Source: Amycolatopsis mongoliensis
GTDB taxonomy: Bacteria; Actinomycetota; Actinomycetes; Mycobacteriales; Pseudonocardiaceae
Direction of reading: 5' to 3'
Assembly (NCBI RefSeq): GCF_030285665.1
Contig: NZ_CP127295.1
Coordinates: forward strand, 4,464,001-4,528,000
Length of the DNA: 64,000 bases
The notes under the pieces are model-generated. The model worked only from the letters and a program-made list of their open reading frames with translations. It did no database searches and was not told the origin of the DNA. Positions 54,226 through 63,738 of this stretch are shown here, in pieces. The position numbers and the translations under genes are program-made. How positions within the stretch are numbered: position 1 is the stretch's first letter; every line of letters begins with the position of its first letter.

Positions 54226-55404
54226 CTACGATGGTTCTGGATCAAGCCGCACCGATTCGAGGGCGACGTACAGCTCGCCGATGTCGACGGGGTCGGTCAG
54301 GTCGCGCTTGGTCAGGTCCTGCACGCGGCGCAGCCGGTAGCGGACCGTGTTGGGGTGCACGAACAGCCGGTCCGCGGCCTCCTTCGCCGAGCCGTGGCCG
54401 GCGTACCACGCGAGCAGCGTGTCGAGCAGGACCTTGCGTTCCGCGCCGGGCAGGGCGAGCACGCCGGCCAGCGCGGACCGCACGACGTCCCGGGCCATCC
54501 CCGGCGCGGCGGCGACCAGCGTCGTCACCGGCGAGTCGCCGAACACCACCACGCCGGCCGTCCCCGACGGCAGCGAGCGGCGGGCGATCCGGGCCCGGTG
54601 CAGCGCGTCCGGGACGTCCGGGAACCCGCTGAACGGCTTGCTCATCCCGGCCGCCACCGGCAGCGAGCCCAGCACTTCGCGCAGCCGCCGGACGTCCTCG
54701 ATGCGGTCGATCGCGACCAGGCCCGCCTCGCCGCCCGGCCGCCAGGCCGAGCGCCAGCGGCGCGCCCGCAGCAGCGCCTCGACGGTGTCCTGCTCGTCGG
54801 GCTCGACGCGCTCGGTGACCACGACGACGAACATGCCCGCGGTCGGCAGGCCCAGGTCCCGGGCGGCGGCCTCCATGTCGGCCTGGCTCATCAGCCTGCC
54901 GCGCAGCAGGTCGTCCAGCCGGCGCGCGTCGGCGTGCGACGGCTCGGCGGCGACCTGTTCGTACGCCGTGGTCAGGGCGTCGGAGTAGAGGTCGATCGCC
55001 TTCCAGACGTAGGAGTTGATCTCGATCGTCCGGGTGGGGTTGAGGAACTCCGGGCCGGCGAGCTCGAGGAGGGCTTCGTAGACGAAGGTGCCGCCGATGC
55101 GGAAGGCGCGCAGCACCGCGGGCAGCGGGATGCCCTGGCGGGCCTGGACGAGTCCGGTCTTGCGGGCGGCGTCGAGGGCGAGGCCACGGCCCTCGACGAG
55201 CGCCGTCAGCGCGCGCTCGAGGTTGGCCTGGCAGACCTGCCGCAGCTCACCGGGCGCGACGTGCTCCACCTGGCGGTAGAACTCGTCTTCTTCGCTGAGC
55301 AGGCGGGCGAGGCGGTCGGCGAACTCGGGCAGTCTGGCCAGCATCTCGCGCACCAGTTCGCGGTGCTCGCGAGGCACTGGCCTGGCGAGAGCTTCGATGC
55401 CCAT
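54226..55404 (-). CDS. PucR/CdaR-family transcriptional regulator
   Basis: A 392-residue regulator. A helical N-terminal domain of the RsbT co-antagonist-like or GGDEF-like type covers most of the protein. The PucR C-terminal helix-turn-helix reads LLDTLLAWYAGHGSAKEAADRLFVHPNTVRYRLRRVQDLTKRDL at about 333-376. Such regulators often control purine, amino acid or secondary-metabolite genes. There is no obvious target operon beside it: the minus-strand methyltransferase gene begins 734 bases upstream and ends 107 bases before this start. The signal is unknown. Confidence 0.85.
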   Translation of the reverse strand: MGIEALARPVPREHRELVREMLARLPEFADRLARLLSEEDEFYRQVEHVAPGELRQVCQANLERALTALVEGRGLALDAARKTGLVQARQGIPLPAVLRAFRIGGTFVYEALLELAGPEFLNPTRTIEINSYVWKAIDLYSDALTTAYEQVAAEPSHADARRLDDLLRGRLMSQADMEAAARDLGLPTAGMFVVVVTERVEPDEQDTVEALLRARRWRSAWRPGGEAGLVAIDRIEDVRRLREVLGSLPVAAGMSKPFSGFPDVPDALHRARIARRSLPSGTAGVVVFGDSPVTTLVAAAPGMARDVVRSALAGVLALPGAERKVLLDTLLAWYAGHGSAKEAADRLFVHPNTVRYRLRRVQDLTKRDLTDPVDIGELYVALESVRLDPEPS

Positions 55405-55511
55405 TCCTCACTTTAGCTCGGGTCCGCGGCCCGGGACATGCACGAACTTGAGCAAAATTCATGTCCACCGAGTGATCGTCCCGGTGAGGGGTTGACGCGA
55501 CGATCGACCCA

Positions 55512-56138
55512 CTAACGCTTGCGCGCGGTGAGGTAGACGTGCGGTTCGGGGCCGGCCGCGGGGTGGTCGGGCACGAACAGCGCCTGCTCTTCGCGGACGA
55601 TCTCCAGGCCGGCCGCGCGGAGTTTTCCCGTCAGGGCCTCGGCGGTGAAGCTGCTCGCGCGGACCGGGTGTCCCATGAAGACGATGTCGACGCCGTCCAC
55701 GTCGGCGGGCACGGTGGCGAAGACGAGCAGGCCGCCGGGCTTCAGCCAGTCCGCGAACCGGCCGAGCATCGTCTCCTGGTCGGCCCGGGGGAGCTGCAGC
55801 ATCGAGAAGAACGCCGTGACCGCGTCCCACGTGGCGGTTTCGAAGGACAGTTCGCGCATGTCGCCGACCTCGAACCGCGCCGCGGGCACCCGGGCCCGCG
55901 CGAGGTCGACCATCTTCGGCGCGACGTCGTACCCGGTCACCGCGCAGCCGGCCGCGGTGAGCAGGTCCGCGGCCGGGCGCCCGGTTCCCGAACCGACGTC
56001 GAGCACCGCGGCGCCGGCCGGCAGCCGTTCGGCCAGCGCGGTGATCGCGGCCCGCTGCTCGGCCAGGTTCCGGAAGGCGTGTTCGTAGTCCTCGCCGAGC
56101 GCGTCGAAGACTTCGGCGGCGGTTTCGGGACGCGTCAT
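55512..56138 (-). CDS. Class I SAM-dependent methyltransferase
   Basis: A 208-residue methyltransferase-25/11 type protein. It opens PETAAEVFDALGEDYEHAF, then motif I VLDVGSGTGRPAADLLTAAGC, VTGYDVAPKMVDLAR, and the post-I segment WDAVTAFFSMLQLPRADQETMLGRFADWLKPGGLLVFAT. The substrate is not evident. It stands alone on the minus strand, divergent from the secreted beta-helix gene with 142 bases between starts. Confidence 0.85.
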   Translation of the reverse strand: MTRPETAAEVFDALGEDYEHAFRNLAEQRAAITALAERLPAGAAVLDVGSGTGRPAADLLTAAGCAVTGYDVAPKMVDLARARVPAARFEVGDMRELSFETATWDAVTAFFSMLQLPRADQETMLGRFADWLKPGGLLVFATVPADVDGVDIVFMGHPVRASSFTAEALTGKLRAAGLEIVREEQALFVPDHPAAGPEPHVYLTARKR

Positions 56139-56280
56139 GAGCCCACCCTGTCAGACGTTCGGTTGCGCAACTTCCGAACCGATGCGTGCAATTACAGAGT
56201 AAGTTCCAGCAAAACCTTGTGTAGGGGGCGAGTGGCGACCTACTCTTCCGCGGCACTCCACTCGAGAATCGAGGTTCGTG

Positions 56281-58245
56281 ATGGCGCGCCGCACCCTCGC
56301 CACCGTGTTCGTCGCCGTCGTCACCCTGCTTTCGGTGGCCGCGCCCGCGTCGGCCGCCGGGAGGCCGGTCGTGACGCGGGCCGCGCTCGATCCCGCGCTC
56401 GTCGCCGGGCGGGGCGCCGATGTCGGCTTCCTCGAGCAGGAGGCGGAGAACGCGCGCACCGACGGCGTGGTGATCGGCCCGGACCGCGCCGCCTACACGC
56501 TGCCCGCCGAGGCGTCCGGGCGGCGTGCCGTCAAGCTGACGGCCGGTCAGTACGTCGAGTTCACGCTGCCCGCCGCCGCGAACGCGATCACCGTCCGGTA
56601 CAGCATCCCGGACGCGCCGCACGGCGGCGGGATCACCGCGCCGCTCGACGTCACCGTGAACGGGGCCCACCGGCAGCGGATGACGCTGACCTCGCAGTAC
56701 TCCTGGCTGTACAACCAGTACCCGTTCACCAACGATCCCGGCGCGGACCTGCTGCACCCGGACTGGTGGATCACCGAGTGCTCGTGCGTGCCCGCGGCGA
56801 CCACCCCGGCGCCGGTGATCACGAAACCGTTCCGCCCCAGCCACTTCTACGACGAGCAGCGGCTCCTGCTCGGCCGGTCCTACCGCGCGGGGGACCGGGT
56901 CCGGCTCGCCGTCCCGGCCGGGACCGCCGCCGCGTGGACGGTCGTCGACCTGCTCGACTCCGAGCTCGTCGCGCCGCCGCGGTTCGTTCCCTTCGCGGCC
57001 GACGCGGTGCTCTTCGGCGCCGACCCGACCGGCCGCCGCGACTCGGCCGACGCCCTCGACCGAGCCATCTCCTTCGCGCGGCGCGCTCACCTCGAGGTGT
57101 ACCTGCCGCCCGGGACGTACCAGGTCAACCGGCACATCATGGTCGACGACGTCACGATCGAAGGCGCGGGCAGCTGGTACACGATCGTCAAAGGGCACGA
57201 AGTGACCCTGGACAAGCCGGCGCCGGACGGTTCGGTCCACACGGGAGTCGGCTTCTACGGCGAGCACGCCTCGAACGTCCACCTTGCGGGGTTCGCGATC
57301 GAAGGCGACGTGCGGGAACGCATCGACACCGACCAGGTCAACGCGATCGGCGGGGCGCTCAGCGACTCCACCGTGGACTCCCTGTACCTCCACCACACGA
57401 AGGTCGGCCTGTGGTTCGACGGGCCGATGCGGAACACCAGCGTCACGAACACCGTCATCGCCGACCAGATCGCGGACGGCCTGAACTTCCACACGGGCGT
57501 GACGGATTCGGTGGTGGCGAACAACTTCGTGCGCAACACCGGCGACGACGCGCTGGCGATGTGGTCGGAGAAGACGCAGGACGCGCGGAACACGTTCGAC
57601 CACAACACGATCCAGACGCCGGTGCTGGCCAACGGGATCGCGCTGTACGGCGGCGCGGACAACACCGTTTCGGGCAACCTGGTCGCCGACCCGGTCCGCG
57701 AGGGCAGCGCGATCCAGCTGGGCTCGCGGTTCGGGGCCGAAGCGTTCGCCGGGAAGCAGCGGATCGCGGGCAACACCACCGTGCGGGCGGGGACGTTCGA
57801 GCTGAACTGGAAGATCGGGCTCGGCGCGATCTGGTTCTACGCGCTGGACCGGGACATCGCCGCGGACATCGAGGTGACCGGCGACCACTTCCTCGACACC
57901 ACGTACAACGCGATCATGCTGGTCAGCGACTTCCCGGTGAAGGACAAGTACTCGATCACCGGGCTGGAGTTCGCCGACCTGCGGGTCGACGGCACCGGGA
58001 CGTCCGTCCTCAGTGCCCGGTCGGCCGGCTCGGCGTCGTTCCGGAACGTCGACGCGCGCAACGTCGGCGCGGTCGGCGTCAACAACTGCGGCTCGTTCTC
58101 CTTCCCGCCGACCGGGTCGGAGTTCTCGCTGACCGACCTCGGCGGCAACGACGGAGGCTGGCTCGCGCCGTGGCTGCTGCCGAACACGATCACCTGCGAC
58201 GACCGGCCGCCGGTCGTGCCGCCCCCGGCGCCGTCGGGGTGGTGA
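56281..58245 (+). CDS. Secreted beta-helix glycosidase, GH87 (mycodextranase/alpha-1,3-glucanase)-like
   Basis: A 654-residue secreted protein. The signal peptide is MARRTLATVFVAVVTLLSVAAPASA with cleavage after ASA. A beta-sandwich region (EFTLPAAANAITVRYSIPDAPHGGG) follows, then a right-handed beta-helix from about residue 240 with regular N-rich turns. An acidic set D399, D422, D423 (ADGLNFHTG, NTGDDALAMWS) has the same spacing I recall for catalytic aspartates of GH87 alpha-1,3-glucanases. It probably attacks fungal or dextran-like glucans outside the cell. The ATG at 56281 has CGAGG six bases upstream. Confidence 0.7.
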   Translation: MARRTLATVFVAVVTLLSVAAPASAAGRPVVTRAALDPALVAGRGADVGFLEQEAENARTDGVVIGPDRAAYTLPAEASGRRAVKLTAGQYVEFTLPAAANAITVRYSIPDAPHGGGITAPLDVTVNGAHRQRMTLTSQYSWLYNQYPFTNDPGADLLHPDWWITECSCVPAATTPAPVITKPFRPSHFYDEQRLLLGRSYRAGDRVRLAVPAGTAAAWTVVDLLDSELVAPPRFVPFAADAVLFGADPTGRRDSADALDRAISFARRAHLEVYLPPGTYQVNRHIMVDDVTIEGAGSWYTIVKGHEVTLDKPAPDGSVHTGVGFYGEHASNVHLAGFAIEGDVRERIDTDQVNAIGGALSDSTVDSLYLHHTKVGLWFDGPMRNTSVTNTVIADQIADGLNFHTGVTDSVVANNFVRNTGDDALAMWSEKTQDARNTFDHNTIQTPVLANGIALYGGADNTVSGNLVADPVREGSAIQLGSRFGAEAFAGKQRIAGNTTVRAGTFELNWKIGLGAIWFYALDRDIAADIEVTGDHFLDTTYNAIMLVSDFPVKDKYSITGLEFADLRVDGTGTSVLSARSAGSASFRNVDARNVGAVGVNNCGSFSFPPTGSEFSLTDLGGNDGGWLAPWLLPNTITCDDRPPVVPPPAPSGW

Positions 58246-58259
58246 CCTAGGGTTCGGTC

Positions 58260-58736
58260 GTGGCCGGTTTGCGCGGGGTGTTCGCGGGGTTCGGGAAGAG
58301 CAGGGCGTTCGCGGTGCTCGGGCGGGCGCTCGTGCCCGCGGACCGGGTGCTGCTGCGGATCAGCGGCGGCCGGGTCGGGGTCGGCGCGGCCGTCGGCCTC
58401 CGGACCCTGCTGCTCACCACGGTCGGGCGCCGCAGCGGTGAGGCGCGGCAGGTGCCGCTGCTGTACGTCGAGCGCGGTGGCGGGTACGTCGTCATCGGCT
58501 CCAACTGGGGCGGCGAGGCCCACCCGGCGTGGTCGGCGAACCTGCTGGCCCGGCCGGAGGCGACGGTCGCCATCGGCGGCCGCACCGCCGAGGTCGCCGG
58601 ACGGCTCCTCACCGGCACCGAACGGCAGGAGATGTGGGACGCCGTCGCGGCGTACTGGCCGGCCTACGACCGCTACGCCGTGCGCGCCGGCGACCGCGAA
58701 ATCCGCGTCTTCCTGCTGGAGCCGGTCAGCCGATGA
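58260..58736 (+). CDS. Ddn-type F420-dependent nitroreductase family protein
   Basis: A 158-residue split-barrel protein. LLLTTVGRRSGEARQVPLLYVERGGGYVVIGSNWGGEAHPAWSANLLARPEATVAIGGR is the conserved deazaflavin-dependent (Ddn) signature. Members bind coenzyme F420 and reduce quinones, nitro compounds or unsaturated esters. The GTG start is 14 bases after the beta-helix gene. The end overlaps the GNAT gene on the other strand by 11 bases. Confidence 0.88.
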   Translation: MAGLRGVFAGFGKSRAFAVLGRALVPADRVLLRISGGRVGVGAAVGLRTLLLTTVGRRSGEARQVPLLYVERGGGYVVIGSNWGGEAHPAWSANLLARPEATVAIGGRTAEVAGRLLTGTERQEMWDAVAAYWPAYDRYAVRAGDREIRVFLLEPVSR

Positions 58737-59259
58737 GGTCGGTGTGCCGGATCCGGTACACCTGCAGCCGCAGGTTGTAGTACTTGTCCGTCTCGCCGAC
58801 CCACTGCATGCCGAGCCGTTTCGCGACGGCGATCGCGCGCGTGTTGTTCGGCCGCGCGACGGCGAACAGCTCCTCGGTGTCCTGGGTGAACGCCCACTCG
58901 ATCAGCGCGGTCGCCGCCTCCGACGCGTAACCCCGGCCCCACACGGCGGGGCTGACCTGCCAGCTCAGCTCGAGGTCCTCTTCGAACGGCGGCAGCAGCC
59001 GGATGCCGAGGCCGCCGACCACCACGCCGTCCTCCTTGCGCACGACGGCCCACCGTCCCCGCGGTGGCGGCAGGTTCGGCTGCGTCTCCTGCCAGGCGTG
59101 CAGCACCGAACGCATCGCGCCGACGTCGCCGACGCGCTCCATGGCCGGGGTCAGCCAGTGAGTCACGTCCTCCGCGCCGTAGATCCCGAACGCGGCTTCG
59201 GCGTCGTCCACCGTCCAGTCCCGGATCACGAGGCGGTCGGTGCTCAACGGAGTCTCCAT
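58726..59259 (-). CDS. GNAT-family N-acetyltransferase (RimJ/RimL type)
   Basis: A 177-residue acetyltransferase. It opens LSTDRLVIRDWTVDDAEAAFGIY and has the acetyl-CoA loop VWGRGYASEAATALIEWAF (R/W-G-x-G-x-A) and NNTRAIAVAKRLGM. The substrate is unknown. It is monocistronic, divergent from the PLP decarboxylase gene and convergent with the Ddn-like gene. Confidence 0.87.
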   Translation of the reverse strand: METPLSTDRLVIRDWTVDDAEAAFGIYGAEDVTHWLTPAMERVGDVGAMRSVLHAWQETQPNLPPPRGRWAVVRKEDGVVVGGLGIRLLPPFEEDLELSWQVSPAVWGRGYASEAATALIEWAFTQDTEELFAVARPNNTRAIAVAKRLGMQWVGETDKYYNLRLQVYRIRHTDLIG

Positions 59260-59344
59260 ACCAGGACGCTACGCCGCGCGGGCCCCGATTGTTCCCGCGT
59301 GGAGCGACTGGGAAAAGGAACACAGCACCCCCGGGTGCGGCGCC

Positions 59345-59356
59345 TACAGTCGGCTT
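59345..59356 (+). promoter_or_regulatory. Leaderless-type -10 box before the decarboxylase
   Basis: TACAGT at 59345-59350 ends six bases before the GTG start at 59357, and no Shine-Dalgarno sequence is present. This spacing fits a leaderless transcript. A good -35 box is not seen. Confidence 0.4.
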
Positions 59357-60715
59357 GTGGACGAACTGCGTGACCTCCTGGCCCGCGCCGCCGAGCTGGC
59401 CGCCGAGCACCGGGCTTCCCTGGCCGGCCGGCCCGTCGCCCGGGCCGTCGATCCCGAAGCCCTGCGTGCGGCCTTCGGTGGCATCCTCCCGGCCGGACCG
59501 ACCCCTCCCGGCACCGTCCTCGAAGAACTCGCGCGAGCCGCCGAACCCGGGCTCGTCGCCACCGCCGGCCCGCGGTTCTTCGGCTTCGTCGTCGGCGGGG
59601 CGCTCCCCGCCGCCAGCGCCGCCGACGTGCTGGCCACCGGCTGGGACCAGAACGGCTTCAACGCCGTCCTCTCCCCGGCGGCGGCCGCCGCCGAAGAGGC
59701 CGCCGGAGCCTGGCTGAAGGAGCTGCTCGGCATCCCCGCCACCGCCTCGGCCGGCTTCGTCACCGGCGGGCAGGCCGCGAACACCGTCGGGCTGGCCGCC
59801 GCCCGGCACCACGTGCTGGCCGAGGCCGGCTGGGACGTCGAGCGCGACGGGCTCGCCGGCGCCCCGCGCGTCCGCGTCGTCGCGAGCGAGGAGCGCCACG
59901 CCACCGTCGACCGCGCCCTGCGGCTGCTCGGGTTCGGCACCCGGGCCGTCGAGCCGGTGGCCGCCGGACCGCAGGGCGCCATCGACATCGACGACCTCGC
60001 GAGGAAGACCGCGGGCGATGGGCCCACCATCGTCTGCCTGCAGGCGGGGAACGTGAACACCGGCGCCTGCGACGACCTCCGAGCCGCCCGCGAAGTGGCC
60101 CCCGGCGCCTGGATCCACGTCGACGGCGCCTTCGGCCTCTGGGCCGCCGCCAACCCCGGGACGGCGAGGCTCCTCGACGGTGTCGAGCTGGCCGATTCCT
60201 GGGCCTGCGACGGGCACAAGTGGCTGAACGTCCCCTACGACTCGGGGTTCGTCTTCTGCGCGCGCCCCGAGGTCCACGCCGAGGCGATCGCCTACCGCGC
60301 CGCCTACCTGACCGGCGCCGGGGAGGTGTCCGGCATGGGCGACCTCACGCTGGAGTCGTCGCGCCGCGCCCGCGGCTTCGCGGTCTGGGCGGCGCTGCGG
60401 GAACTGGGCCGTGACGGTGTCGCCGAGCTGGTCGACCGCTGCTGCCGCCTGGCCCGGCGCTTCGCCGCGGCGCTGGCGGAAGGCGGTGCCGAGATCGGCA
60501 ACGACGTCGTCCTCAACCAGGTCCTGGTGGCCTTCGGGGACGACGCCCGGACCGACGCGATCGTCCGGGGCGTCCAGCTCGACGGGACGTGCTGGCTCGG
60601 CGGAACCACTTGGCGCGGCCGCCGCTACTTGCGGATTTCGGTGTCCAACTGGACGACGACGGAGGAAGACGTCGACCGGTCGGCGGAAGCGATCCTCCGG
60701 CTGGCGGCTCAGTAG
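59357..60715 (+). CDS. PLP-dependent group II decarboxylase (aromatic amino acid/glutamate type)
   Basis: A 452-residue fold-type I PLP enzyme of the pyridoxal-dependent decarboxylase family. It shows GPRFFGFVVGGALPAASAADVLATGWDQN and GFVTGGQAANTVGLAAARH. The catalytic lysine K288 is in WACDGHKWLNVPYDSGFVF. Substrates in the family include aromatic L-amino acids, diaminobutyrate and glutamate, and the sequence alone does not settle which. The GTG start is supported by the -10 box just upstream. The 3' end overlaps the next minus-strand gene by seven bases. Confidence 0.87.
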   Translation: MDELRDLLARAAELAAEHRASLAGRPVARAVDPEALRAAFGGILPAGPTPPGTVLEELARAAEPGLVATAGPRFFGFVVGGALPAASAADVLATGWDQNGFNAVLSPAAAAAEEAAGAWLKELLGIPATASAGFVTGGQAANTVGLAAARHHVLAEAGWDVERDGLAGAPRVRVVASEERHATVDRALRLLGFGTRAVEPVAAGPQGAIDIDDLARKTAGDGPTIVCLQAGNVNTGACDDLRAAREVAPGAWIHVDGAFGLWAAANPGTARLLDGVELADSWACDGHKWLNVPYDSGFVFCARPEVHAEAIAYRAAYLTGAGEVSGMGDLTLESSRRARGFAVWAALRELGRDGVAELVDRCCRLARRFAAALAEGGAEIGNDVVLNQVLVAFGDDARTDAIVRGVQLDGTCWLGGTTWRGRRYLRISVSNWTTTEEDVDRSAEAILRLAAQ

Positions 60716-61101
60716 CCAACGCGCACGGAAAGCGTGTCCCTCCGCCAGGCGATCCGCTTCTCCTTGCCGGTCGGCCAGCTCGAGGAGAGCCGCCGCCGGA
60801 CGCTGCCGAGCGCGCCCAGCCGCACGAGGTCGACCCGGGATCCCTGTGCCGCCAACGATGTCACCTCGGCGGCGGTGAGCGGGACGAAGTCGAAGTACTG
60901 CGCGTCCTCGCCGCCGGTCCCGTCGACGAACTCCGTGAAGATCGCGGCGAACGCCTGACGGCATTCCGGACATTCGCGCAGTGCGATGCTGAAGTGCGAC
61001 TGCTCGACCAGGCGGTGGGTCTCGCGCAGGCGGGTCGTGCAGAACGCCAGCGCGGTCAGGGCGTCTTCGCCGGAGCAGCGCGCGCAGCCGAACTCGGTCA
61101 T
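60709..61101 (-). CDS. Small protein with CxxC pairs, unknown function
   Basis: A 130-residue protein. Its first 50 residues carry C6-A-R-C9, a single C21 and C44-P-E-C47 (FGCARCSGEDALTALAFC, LRECPECRQAFAAIF), which could form a zinc site. The rest is mixed polar with a basic C-terminus. GGGAGG precedes the ATG at 61101. It is encoded back to back with the chitinase gene but probably unrelated. No family is recognised; an anti-sigma-like zinc fold is one possibility. Confidence 0.6.
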   Translation of the reverse strand: MTEFGCARCSGEDALTALAFCTTRLRETHRLVEQSHFSIALRECPECRQAFAAIFTEFVDGTGGEDAQYFDFVPLTAAEVTSLAAQGSRVDLVRLGALGSVRRRLSSSWPTGKEKRIAWRRDTLSVRVGY

Positions 61102-61186
61102 CGCTTGATCCTCCCACGCGTGAATCCGCACCCGGCTCCGGGGGTACTGGGAAACCCTTTGACCACAACGATTGGCTCTGGTCCGA

Positions 61187-61202
61187 AGTGGTCTGGACCT
61201 GT
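61187..61202. promoter_or_regulatory. DasR-type operator (dre) upstream of the chitinase
   Basis: AGTGGTCTGGACCTGT matches the Streptomyces DasR consensus A(C/G)TGGTCTAGACCA(C/G)T at most positions, and TGGTCC just upstream (61178-61184) repeats its half. It lies 62 bases before the chitinase start. DasR represses chitin and N-acetylglucosamine genes until glucosamine-6-phosphate accumulates. Confidence 0.7.
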
Positions 61203-61263
61203 TAGCCTCGGCGCGTCCGACCGGCCGGCTCGCCGAAAGGGCTGTGACACCGAAAGGAATCCC

Positions 61264-62469
<1,206 letters not shown>

Positions 62470-62480
62470 CCAGAGCTGGA

Positions 62481-62508
62481 GGGCCCGGGCGCGAACCCGC
62501 CCGGGCCC
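62481..62508. terminator. Strong bidirectional hairpin terminator
   Basis: GGGCCCGGGCG at 62481-62491 pairs perfectly with CGCCCGGGCCC at 62498-62508 around a six-base loop, followed by TT on the plus strand. It lies in the 48-base gap between the convergent chitinase and MFS genes. Confidence 0.85.
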
Positions 62509-62517
62509 TTCGTCCAC

Positions 62518-63684
62518 TCAGGACCGCTGCGGGAACCCGTTGCGCCGCGCACCGAGCACCACGGCGAGCACCGGCAGCAGGAGCACCAGCAGCGTCCAGG
62601 GGAACGACGCCGGTCCGGCGGCGTCGAGCAGGACACCGCCGAGCACGCCACCCGCGGCCATCGCCGCGTTCCACAGCGTGACGAGCATGGCCTGCGCGTT
62701 GTCCGCGGCCTCGCCACCCGCGTTCCCGGCCGCGGTCTGCAGGAGCGTGGGGACGCCGCCCCAGCCGAGACCCCACAGCGCGACGGCGGCGTAGACGAGC
62801 GCCGGGCTGCCCGCGAACACCGCCAGGAGCGTCGCGGCCACCGCGACCAGGATCGTGCTGAGGACCGTCAGCGTGCGCAGCGCGCGGTCGATGCGAGCGC
62901 CGACGACCCAGATCCCGGCCATCGACGCGACGCCGAACACGAGCAGGACGACGTCCACCGCGTCGCCCATCCCGGCGTGGCCGAGGAACGCGGCGACGTA
63001 GGTGTAGAGCACGGTGTGGGCCAGGACGAACACCAGCGTCACGGCCAGCACGGGCACGACGCCCGGCACGCCGAGCGTGCGCAGGACCGGCACGCGGCCG
63101 CCCGTCCGCCCGGGCTGGTCCGGGACGGCGGCGGTGATCCAGGCCAGCAGCACGACCGCGATCGCCGACATGACGCCGAACGCCGAGCGCCAGCCGAGCA
63201 GGCCGCCGAGGAACGTCCCGGCCGGGATGCCCAGCGACAGGGCCAGGGGAATGCCCGCCATCACGATCGCGATGGCCCGGCCCTGGTTTTCCGGGGAGGC
63301 GAGCCGGCGCGCGTACCCGGCCAGCAGCGCCCAGACGACGCCCGCGGCCACCCCGGCGACGAACCGGGCGACCATGGTGAGCGGGTAGGCGGGAGACAAC
63401 GCCGTGACGGTGTTGGCGACGGCGAACCCGGCCACCCCGGCCAGCAGCAAGCGCTTGCGGGGCCAGGCCGCGGTGGCCGCGGCGAGGGGGATCGCGGTGA
63501 GGGCCGTGCCGAGGGCGTAGACCGTCACGGCCTGGCCCGCCGCGGACTCGCCGACGCCGAGACCGGCGCTCATCCCGGGCAGCACGCCGGCGGGCAGCGC
63601 TTCGGTGAGCACGGTGACGAACGCGGCGGTGGTGAGGGCGAGGAGGGCGGCGTGGTTGCGGAGCCGGACTTCGGTGCTCGTCAT
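62518..63684 (-). CDS. MFS exporter of the AraJ/Cml type
   Basis: A 388-residue, 12-helix major facilitator. It opens LLALTTAAFVTVLTEALPAGVLPGMSAGLGVGESAAGQAVTVYALGTALTAIPLAAATAAWPRKRLLL, and the later GIPLALSLGIPAGTFLGGLLGWRSAFGVM is typical of the arabinose/chloramphenicol efflux group. It is divergent from a MerR regulator with a palindromic MerR-type operator in the 54-base gap, so induction by the exported compound is likely. Confidence 0.9.
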   Translation of the reverse strand: MTSTEVRLRNHAALLALTTAAFVTVLTEALPAGVLPGMSAGLGVGESAAGQAVTVYALGTALTAIPLAAATAAWPRKRLLLAGVAGFAVANTVTALSPAYPLTMVARFVAGVAAGVVWALLAGYARRLASPENQGRAIAIVMAGIPLALSLGIPAGTFLGGLLGWRSAFGVMSAIAVVLLAWITAAVPDQPGRTGGRVPVLRTLGVPGVVPVLAVTLVFVLAHTVLYTYVAAFLGHAGMGDAVDVVLLVFGVASMAGIWVVGARIDRALRTLTVLSTILVAVAATLLAVFAGSPALVYAAVALWGLGWGGVPTLLQTAAGNAGGEAADNAQAMLVTLWNAAMAAGGVLGGVLLDAAGPASFPWTLLVLLLPVLAVVLGARRNGFPQRS

Positions 63685-63698
63685 GCCGCTATGCTCGA

Positions 63699-63720
63699 AC
63701 CCTCACATACGTGTGAAGGT
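63699..63720. promoter_or_regulatory. MerR-type operator
   Basis: ACCCTCACA at 63699-63707 mirrors TGTGAAGGT at 63712-63720 with one mismatched pair. The 22-base dyad sits in the 54-base gap between the divergent MFS and MerR genes, the size and place expected for a MerR activator site. Confidence 0.7.
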
Positions 63721-63738
63721 CTACGTGAGGTGGCACAC

